22,500 nt of DNA, taken from contig KV908474.1 of the NCBI GenBank assembly GCA_002005505.1, positions 231,030 through 253,529 of the forward strand. Direction: 5' to 3'. The DNA comes from Botryococcus braunii. Its lineage: Eukaryota; Chlorophyta; Trebouxiophyceae. The translations under genes were made by a program, and so were the position numbers. Positions 1 through 9,900 of the stretch are shown in pieces; position 1 is the stretch's first letter; each line of letters begins with the position of its first letter. Under the pieces are notes generated by a model. That model did no database searches. It was not told the origin of the DNA and worked only from the letters and a program-made list of their open reading frames with translations.

Positions 1-581
1 TTCAGCAGCTGTGCAGATGAGGCGTTTTGTTTGGCTGCACAAATCCTAAGTACATCAGGTTGGTCCTGAAACCCTAGAGTTGCGCGACACCCGTCAGAAT
101 CCTCGGCAGTATGCTGAAATTCGGAATATTCACATGGCACGTTCCCGACACGCATACCTTGAAATAAGTGTGGGCACTTGGTCATGATATGAGCGTTTGG
201 ATCACATGTGCACATACTGTCCTTATCCGCGGTCGTCCAGACGTCCATGTTAGAGACCCACGTGTGCACATGAATGTTGCTGTGGATTGCCGATGACGTG
301 TGCCAGGGAGAGAGGTCTCGAACACTCGTGCACGAGCTCGACTGCTTCACCTACGATACTGTGATTATAAAGTTGGTGAAGCGTGCTTTAACCAGTGCGT
401 ACTTCACTGTACATAACACATGTACATAACACCGGCAACCTAATTGGAGCCGGAAGGGAGTTGTGAGGAGTGTTCCACGCCATTGCTGCTTCTACGGCAT
501 ATATACAAGTAGTGCACGTGAATTCTTCGCGATTATTATTCTAATTTTGCCAGTGCAACTACAAACACTTTCCCTCACCGC
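1..581 (+). promoter_or_regulatory. putative promoter and 5' leader of the KH gene
   Basis: No convincing coding frame is seen here. A TATA-like string (catatataca) lies at 498-507, about 75-80 bases before the ATG at 582-584, which sits in a good context (caccgcATGG). That spacing would give a leader of roughly 50 bases. The stretch is rich in CACGTG/CACATG-like hexamers (for example around 202-214, 259-272 and 515-520), which could bind bHLH or bZIP factors; that is inference. The transcription start itself cannot be seen. Confidence 0.4.
408..433. repeat. tandem 13-bp duplication in the promoter
   Basis: The 13-mer tgtacataacaca at 408-420 is followed directly by tgtacataacacc at 421-433, with one mismatch. 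It lies about 70 bases upstream of the TATA-like box, so it could be a doubled binding site or simple slippage. Confidence 0.7.
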
Positions 582-608
582 ATGGCTTCATGGGAGGCAA
601 CTGCCGAG
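582..608 (+). CDS. KH gene, first coding exon
   Basis: An ATG in good context opens MASWEATAE, and the exon ends at a strong donor (GAG|gtaggt) in phase 0. It lies just downstream of the TATA-like box. A second ATG at 592 would shift the frame and exit in a different phase. The phase fits the proposed acceptor at 1069/1070. Confidence 0.5.
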
Positions 609-3600
609 GTAGGTTCACTGCGAGCTGATCATGACACAGCAATTTAGGGCGTTTTCCGGTACGATTCTGTCGAAATTATTATCCTGATGCAGCTGATGAA
701 GCAACACTTCAAAATTCTCACTCTGTGGGTGTTTCCCCTGGTGCGCATGTGTACAGCAGCCGCAATAATGAAACTGACCCGACACATGTCAAAATACCCC
801 TCAAAACCTTCCTGTGCAATGATGACCTGATTCAGAAGCCCCTGAAGTCATCAGCGTCAGACTGCAACCCCCCAAAAAATTCAAATTTTATGCTTGGTAG
901 GCCAGGGCTGGTTGTTGACCTGCCGGCAAGCTTGCCTTGAGATAGCATAGCGGCTATAGTTGGCTTTGACAGCGCACACGGCGGCCCCCACCCGGCAGAT
1001 GGGCGGCGCGCCGATGAACGATGACGACGCGGTTTTAACCTCTGCTCATGCGCGTCACCTGGGACCCAGCATTTCCCGCCCCTGTCATTGGCAGCAGAAC
1101 TCGGCCTCCATGCATGGGAGGAGGGTCGCGAGATTTCCATCGACAGCACTGGCTCTAAGGATCAGGAGCTGCTATTGAAGGCGGCAACTGACCAAATCTG
1201 GTGCCATTGTTTGCTGCCTTGAGGAGCTGGTAGACCCAGCAACCCGGCTGTGTGAGAGATTGGAGCACAGCATGGTTTCGATCGAAAAGAGCGGGGCCGA
1301 CAATAAGCTCACAGTATGCGCACATCAAGCTACAAGCTTAAGTTACACCCGGTGCCCAGCAGCGTTCCTTCCTTCCTTCCTATTTCCTTACTATTCATGA
1401 AACGCACTCGTCCTGGCTTTAGGGTTGTAGCTGATCTTCAAATCAGGTCAGAGAACAAGCTCGAGGCGGGTACCACCTGTTCACATACGTTTGTGCCACT
1501 GGCGCACACCGTCCTAAATGGTCTAGCTAGTTCATCCGTTTGCATCTCATCATCCCTAAAGGGCTTGAGAATGCTATCCTTTCCTTGGGAAAGTTGTAAG
1601 GGTGTGCATTAACCGGCACACACTTTCCATTCCTTAGGCGCGTAAGGTTGTTAGTAACACAGTTACTAACACAGAGCTGACGATGATCAGTCATGGATGT
1701 CCGTTAGCTAATTATTGAAGATGTCGTGCTGGGATAAGACATTCTTCTTGCTATTCAAGCTAGGACACATTCTCAACTATTAAAATTGACTAGTTATTTT
1801 ATGGGCGGGTAATATTGACGGAGTGGGAACTTCTGCCTTTTAGCCCCCGATGCACCCGACTATTGCGTAAGAGGAGATCCCACGACTTCATCTTGTATGC
1901 TCGGTACATTGGCGATAGAAATTCATCATGTATGCTCGGTACATTGGCGATAGAAATTTAACATATTTTCATACCAAACATTTGGCTTCTTGTAGCAGAA
2001 AACAAGTGAAGCAGCGATTACCTCAGACTATGAAAGGATCTGGACAACGCTTGCCCGGGACGGAGAAGCTCCGGATCTCTTGGAACATGACAATGCCAAT
2101 ATATGCCTTTATATCTGTGTAGATAGAGGGTCGAAACTTTACGGGTGTGTTTCTGCCAGGAGTTTGAGTGATCTAGTACCGGATCGTACACCTGAAGGTG
2201 GATCTTAGTTGTGCCAAACACTTTAATGCAAGGGGAATGCTGGAGGTTCTTAGTGGGTTGTTTTGATTAGGAGGTTGCTGATAGTGGTAGCTGTGGGTAT
2301 CTCAATGCCTCTTTCTGGGACGTTGAAAGACATGAACAGCTTCTCAGACTGTGGGGCGTTTTTTCCCCCCACAATCGAAGTTGATGTGCAGCGTGCACGT
2401 GAGTGTCCTAATGTCACGCTAGCTTTATTCTTGCTGCATCTCTCAGCATAACAACTCTGGCCAGAGTTGGATACCTTACATTACTCTTGGTAGGCATGCA
2501 AGTAGAAAAATGCAGTGAGTTATGAACCATAAAGTCTTGGGGGGGCTTCTTTCGTGAGGATTTGAGGGTTGTAAGCACTGCCAGGCTAGATGAAACTCCC
2601 TGAAAGTCGGGGCTGATATTAGAAAGGGTCTCTTACTCCCAAGGATTGCCACACGCTTTTGCTTCCTCATGCACAGATGTGATACAAGGCTCTAGATTAA
2701 AAACGCAAGATTCTGATGAACCAGGGTCTGCACCACATCGGCTATTTCTAGATCCTGGAGATGGCATGATGGACCAGAGACAGCTCTTGAGCAAGTGGCA
2801 GAGCGACTAGGTTGACACTATGCATGCGTCAGTTTTGGCTTATGGAGTCAGCACATTCATGTGTAACGAAAATGGCGGGGGTTTGAGTCGGGAGGATCTA
2901 TTCTATACATCATACTATTGTTGTGCCAGAGAGAAAGTACTGCGTTGCTTTGTGGCTGACTTAGGTGTGGTCTGCCGGATTGTTGGTCACATAGCACTAT
3001 AAGTTTGCTGGAGTACAGCCTTTGTAACTTGTGTTTGTCTGTCTGTTAGAGATTGTTTGGTCTGAGCCAGGATAATGTCGCGGGAAGAGAACTGACATTC
3101 GTGTATGCTTCAATGTTCCACCGGTTGTTGTAAAAGGATCGGCTCAATTGTGGTGTGTATCATCTTCGTCAGATCTGCCGCCGCTGTTATTGGTTCTTTA
3201 CAATTTAATGGGAGCAACAGAGCGAGTGAAAGACACCCCGCTTTAAATGACTTCATGTTTGGTCTGCAGTGTCGTCTTTGTGAGTACTTACAGAGAACCT
3301 AGTTGTCACTGATGTTGCCGGGCGGGGACCTTGACAGAGCAGGTTCCATGCTGCTTTCATTTTATGCGAGGTGGCACTTGCTCCAATCACACAGGATGAA
3401 GGATACAATTTACTAGAGGGCTTCCTCTCATTAGAAAAGTGCCCTTGGACAATCGCAGTATTTACAGGTAGGAAGTGAATAGTGATATTTCCTTCATTAT
3501 GCTGTTTTGCTATTTATGAGAGGGCAGTTTATCCTTTTAGTGATAACAATACAAGGCTGTACACTCAAATTGCAATTGTATTTCATCCGTTCTGGCCTGC

Positions 3601-3749
3601 TGTGGGTACTAATTGATTTTGCTTGTCAGTTTCTTTTTTTTTTGGCATTTGTTTGTTTTCCCTTTGTGTTCTCCTTGTTTCTTGCATTTACACTTTCAGA
3701 GCTTTATTGGGTTGTCTTGAATCATCACTGCAAGCTTTGCAGCAACAAT

Positions 3750-3827
<78 letters not shown>

Positions 3828-3832
3828 ACACA

Positions 3833-3891
<59 letters not shown>

Positions 3892-3894
3892 ACA

Positions 3895-3929
<35 letters not shown>

Positions 3930-6900
3930 CTGCACTGAGGCAGGCAGGCACACAGCACGCATGCGCGCAAGTGGAAATGTATGTAACCATCTTTAGCTAT
4001 TTGGAGTTTGCGAAGCTATGTTGGGCATGCCATGAAAGTTGCATGTTGTGCTTTGCCGCCCTTCGACTCTTTGTAATTGTATTGCCATTAAAGTCTGACA
4101 GGGGTTCCAATGTGGAATTGAGGTTTTGACCCCTTCCAGGATGTGGAGACGAGGGAGAGGATGCACCCAGGCCATGCACTGGAGAGTCTGACACAATAAG
4201 CCAGTTTGATGTCCATCAGGGGGGGTCTGCTGCAAGTTGTATAAAGGTGAATGCCCTCTTCCTCAGTTACTGATGTTCCTCATGGGGCTCATAAAAAGCA
4301 GAGGCCAAGCCCCGAGGCTTGTAGACAGTACATTCGCGATTCTGTTCTATATACTCAGGTATTGAGTATATATACTCAATGCCTTGAGTTTTGGTAAGAA
4401 CTGGCTGGCTGCCATTTGGGCCGCAGGAAGTGTTGTAGCGGGGTAAGGGAAGTTTTTTTGTACTCAGTACACTTTGCGGCTGCTTCTATGATTTTCCTTG
4501 AAAGTTGACTGTTGATCGTTTTAGCCAAGAGAAGAGTACCATGTGGTCGCGACCGTCGCTAGCCATTCATATGATGTAAGGATGTTTCCTATGGCCACTG
4601 ATGCATTTGTTGTTTCACCGTCTGTTGAGCCTGGTTGTATTCAGTAGAATCTCTCGAGATTCTACTCCAACTTGCAATACAGTGCACATTCTTCTGTGTG
4701 GTGTACTTTATTTTCCAGATTCTGGGCCTGATGAAGATTGATTCGCTGCCGGGCCCCTGTACGTGTCTTCGGGACGTGACACGTACCCCAGTGGCACTGG
4801 CAGGGAACTTTCATGGGGCATATCCGGCAGATCGTCATGTCCTAACGAGGCAAGCCCGACTGTTTATCAGCTCCGACTGATCCGCAATTGCCCGCGTACC
4901 GCATCAGAAGGGCAGTTCAAAGCCAAGAAAGGGTGGGCCTCCCGCAGGCGAGTGACTGCTCTCAACCTTGGCTTGGTTTGTGTATGATTTCTGAATATAT
5001 CTGCTAGCATTTGCCATAGTGCAATTCGTGGTTCTACTTTTGGAGCGGTTTCCATCCGGAGGTGAGTAAAGCCCTCACCGATCCTAGGCGCGGGTATCTG
5101 ATGATCATTGTGTGGAAAACATTCAAACTATGTGTAAGAATGGCTTGTGCGAGACATATCCTTTCTTACGTCGTATCTATGATGCGCTATCTGTTCCGCT
5201 TCTTGGCTTGTTGTGACTGTATACAACATGTGCGGGTCACTTGCGATATGGCGCCTTTCAGAAAAGGTTGCCGATTAGGACATCACATGCTGTTGGAGGA
5301 ATATAATATATCTCATCCTGCTGCTTCATTGTGTGAATGTAAATGACAGTCTCAATTGGCTAGGAACCGGGGAAGCGCCTATAACACGGAGGGGTGGAAC
5401 AAAGCGTGTGCAGTAGCGCTTGCGCTTTGTAATGTATTCTTGTAAATATTTCAAATTTTTATTTTTCTTGCTGGGATCGGTTTCTTGGAGCTATTTAGGC
5501 ATTGTTGTTACCCGCGGATCCGCTCTCTTGCGCGAGGTCTGGACATCAGATCAGCCTGCGTATCAGTTTCCCCAACAACTTGGTGTTTCAGATATTAAAT
5601 GGTCTTATATATCTTAAGTCGATTGCATGCCGGTAGTTCTAGCAACAGCAGATAACCCCACGTCTAGTCCGCGATTGTCGCGCAGTCGGTCTTCAGCTTC
5701 CAAATGCACATGCTTATCAAGTGAGATATTTGCAGTGCTCCAAAATGAAGATGATTGTTGATGTGGAAAATCAACCCCCAGTCTGGAGCAAGCCTTTCAC
5801 TCCCGCGCCAACTGACGCTCGCAAGTCCAGTTTCGCCTTGCAGGTGCCACCTCAGATTGTATACGCGAGCCCAAATGTATGATGAAAGCTGATTACAATA
5901 GAGGTGTAACATGTTTGTGCACGTGAGTATTTGAGGACTGAAACTTGGATGTGTTGGTTTCAACCAGTTGTGGTAGATCATGATCATTTTCATTACAGTG
6001 TGCATTGGACTCGCATATGTCTTGTCTTGTCGAGAGGACTGGCGTTTAAAGGCCGCAGATCCAGAAGTTATTCAGTGAATTCTGTTTCTTCTGTATGACT
6101 ATGCTGTGTCCTAGATTGGTTTAAACAATGAAAGCTGCCCTATGTGTATAGGGGTTACCAAGTGCAAAGACTGCTTATCCCTACAATTATTTCACAGGAT
6201 TAGATTTCTCTAAGCGCACCGCTGTTGTACGATATGGAAAGCTTAGTGATTTCGGTTACATGGCTATTGCATCAACCATGCCTTCAGCTGCATTTCTTAC
6301 AGAAGCAAGAGTGACGATTTGTGAATTCCCTCTCAGGTTAGGATCTTTTTAGTTGAATTCTGATGCACTATCTCGTTCAAAAGGTTTTTAAAAATGTGTG
6401 CATATCCATGATGCAGGGTCAGAGCTCCTGCGATTACTTTACAGGGTTCGACCTCAAATCCTTTTCGCAAGATGCTGGCACCGACATCCACGCACACACT
6501 ACTGCATGGTAAAGCCTAATTATCTAATGCGTGTACGCGCATGGCCTTACGGTTAAGTTTGCTTTTCCTTGAACCTTACAGCGTTGAAACCCTTGTATAG
6601 GATGTGTGGTTAAAGGTGTGCACCAGATCAGGATGTGAAATGACAACACAAAATGTAGTTCTTGCCATGTTCAAGGTCATGAAGTATGCATTTGATTCAA
6701 TGCTTCCAGTATTGAATGCAGTGCTGAACCCCGTCCTTGAGTATTTCAAATTATATGCACTTCACCGAATGCGCCCATGATCATGGGATCAGCAAGATAT
6801 TGTCACATCTTGAAAGTCTGTCTCCCGCATAAAAGCGATTATCTAATTGCCTTTTGATTCCATGAGTATTCCATGGGGAGTTCCATGAGTTTACAAAGTT

Positions 6901-9900
6901 GTTTCAATGGGTCATAGAAGAATCATGCATGAATGTTGCAGGAGCCTGGCAGCTTCTGGTGCACCAGTGGTTCAAGCCAGCTGTGAAGGACCGATGGAGA
7001 AACAAGACCTTGGAAGCGTCCTTGAGTATATTAACAAAAACAAGCTGACGGAGAATCGCCCATTGCGACCTCCTCGTATCTTGACAGAAAATAAGTATAT
7101 ATTGGGGCAAGCTGCTGGTCAAATTGCAAGCTCCCCCATTGGTTGGGTACAGCCGAGTGGTATGCATCTCGTGGCAATTGCTGGCATGCTTTGTTCTTGT
7201 GGTGGCCTGTCTATTGTTGTAGTGGTATCACAGCTCCAAGTGTATTACACAACTTTGCTGGTGCAAAACCAGCCAGCCATCTGCATGACAGCCGCTAAGG
7301 TCATTTGGTGCTGTGCCATTATGTGCAGGACCGAGAAAACCTGGTGAAGGCACAGAAGATGCTGAACAAGGTATTATGCGAGCTTACATTGATCCCAACA
7401 GCGGGTAAGACTTTGACCAATTCTGCAAAATGGCATTCCAATGAGATTGGACATAGCTCCCCGGGGAGGGCACTTGATCTTGGAGGTTTTAGGAATACTC
7501 CCCGAGTTTCCTGCCCAGATGCAGAAACTTGCCACCTTGTCCTTAGCATTCCGCGCGAGGGCTTTTGTGTATAGCATTGGTCACCTAAGAATGCTCACCG
7601 TGTTTGGCATGCCACTGCCCCTTGTTGTTTATGTCGTAGTAGAGGCTTGGCCACAGGCAGTGCTTCAGACGTTAAAGGTACAGCATTCTCATATTGCTTC
7701 AAGGCTCTTGGCCCCCCCTATATCAGGTCGGTAGTGTTTGACTGATTGACCTGTAATACACATGTTATTCAAAGTCAGAACTTCCCATGAAGTTGCTCAA
7801 TTTTTGGGGGTGCAGGGGCGTTTGTCTCGTGATTACCTTAGTTGCAGCAGGGTTCATCGTCGGTAACGTCACAGTTTTGTGTTCTGTAGCTTTGTCTTTC
7901 CTCACACGCTTCTGTGATTGAATGAGCAGATGCATTTTTTTGAGCTAAGCATCTTCGTATAGATGAGTTGTTGTTGTGTAGTTCCCCCCTCCCCCTCCCC
8001 TTCTCCTGGAGCACTTCCAGAAAAGTTTTAAAAGACCCCATTACTCATTTTTTCCAGAATAAGACATGCCAACAACAAGGCATAGCTGCATCTGGAAAAG
8101 CCTTCCACTCCCCGCCTTCCGCCCAGGGGCATTTTTCCATTTGGCTATTTCTATGATATATGGGGCCAATGGATTGGCACGTGTGGAAGCATTCTAGTTC
8201 CATGATGATGTTGTGCATCCCCCAGGAGAACGTGGAAAGCACGTTCGTGCTATACAGGAGCGCACTGGGACACATATTTTGTCCGCAAACAGTGAATTGT
8301 TTGACAAACAGGATATTCACCAGAAAATTGCTGACAATGAGAGGCCAAATCGAAAGTTTCTGATCACGGTAAGACACCAGACATTTCAGCTTAACTCCCC
8401 TGGTAGACAGAATGGACGCCACAAGTGCTAAGGAGCTAGCTTGCTACTGCGTAAGTAGAAAGGATGATGATATGGTTTTGATATTATGGCAATAAATTGT
8501 GCTTGCAATGGCATCTGCATGTCATCGCTGTACATGTGAGGTTTCAGTTCCATATTGTCATAAACTTATTAGCTTTCGCAACATTGAAGTGCCTGAAAGT
8601 GAAGGTCGTCAGCATCCAGACCCGAATACAAGTTCCTGACGCCACTCTTATGACCAGGAATCTCTTCTCTTTCCTCTTTGTTATGCTGCCTAATCAACGT
8701 TCTTTGCTGCACAGGGGGAGCCGTCCAACGTGGCTCAAGCTTTGCGCATAATTATGGATGCTGTGGACCATTACAAGCAGCTGACTGAGGGAGCTTGCTG
8801 TGGTACTTGCCTCTATTTGTTACTTATTGAAAATTTGCATGTCCTAGTAAGTTGCAGGGCAGCTTGTCTGTCCAACAGGGGGTCTGGCTCCAGAGGGTCC
8901 GTGATCGCCGGTTGACAGATATGCTTGTCAACACCCATGCTTGCGTTTATCATTCTTCCATTGCTTTGCCACCACCCCCTGTTGCATTGTCTTCAAACGA
9001 AGTGCACGTCACCTGCATGCTGTATGCGGCAAGAAGTTGTAGTTTGAGTTCTGCCATTGCCAGAACCTTCCAACGTGTGTAATCTTCAATTTCAGGGCAG
9101 AGAGTTGGGAGCGAGCAAATCATCCATGGGATCCCATTTCAGTATTCAGCACCTCCACGGCATAGTACGGACCTCAATTCTGCTAGTTCTGTGCCTTCAC
9201 TTTATGCACACTGTGCATCACTGCTGTGTCTGTGGTTGACCATTCAAACCTGGAAATGAGGTTCTGGACCTACACTGAGTAGGTTCCTGCAAATGCAAAC
9301 AGATCCATCCAGCATGCATACGACTCATCATGCTTACACCTGCAGTGTAGAACTCTAGTACAAGGTTTACATACAGTCCGAGTTGTTCATTTCTGCTATC
9401 TGTGTTTCTGGCCATTTTTGGCAATATCTGCTTACAATAGGGGAATTACATGTGTCTTGACGGGAAAGCTTTCCTACCTCATCAAAAAATGTTTTGGCTG
9501 CAGGTGTTCCTTATGCTGCAGGAATTCGCGGACCTCACCGAAGGTATGGCATGATGGGCAAGACCACTACCCAGTGTGGCTTGCTGATAGTTATTGAAGA
9601 TTGCCAGGCTTTTGTTCTCTACAGGATTTAGCACTCTGTTATAAACATATTTCACTGCTGAAGTGCTTGAATAAGTACAGCCACTATGGTTCGGTGACTG
9701 TGCAATACATATGGTAACGGCACTGAATATTGGCCACCTTGGCAAACAGGAGCAAAATCAGCCGTTCAAACAGGGAAGGCCGCAATTCTGCCAGGATTCT
9801 TGATGATGTCAGGCATTGCCTTGAAGTACAAGAACATGCTGTTGCTGCTGCTGCGGCAGGCGCCCTGAAAGTGCCCCAGGCTTTCTCCTATTCCATGTTT

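Noticed and set aside
2399..2406. Perfect donor gtgagt after GTGCAC
   Set aside because: The frame that reaches it would hit a stop in the next exon (2447), and the better coding frame stops before it.
3507..4129. Long frames of Thr-His or Cys-Val repeats on both strands over the CA tract
   Set aside because: Dinucleotide repeats keep every frame free of stops, so length alone is no evidence of a gene. Only the in-phase exon at 3700 is kept, as a question.
4359..4393. 35-base exon with good acceptor and donor (VLSIYTQCLEF)
   Set aside because: Including it breaks the phase of the convincing exons at 4140-4246 and 4525-4575. Kept only as a possible cryptic exon.
4763..4987. Single 74-codon gene (DTYPSGTGRELSWGISGRSS)
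   Set aside because: It competes with a spliced reading whose phases fit both neighbours, and it is preceded by an in-frame TGA. Reported as a finding only.
6436..6465. tRNA-like T-arm (ggttcgacctc)
   Set aside because: No matching acceptor stem, D-arm or anticodon arm around it. The same holds for gggttcgacgc near 17169.
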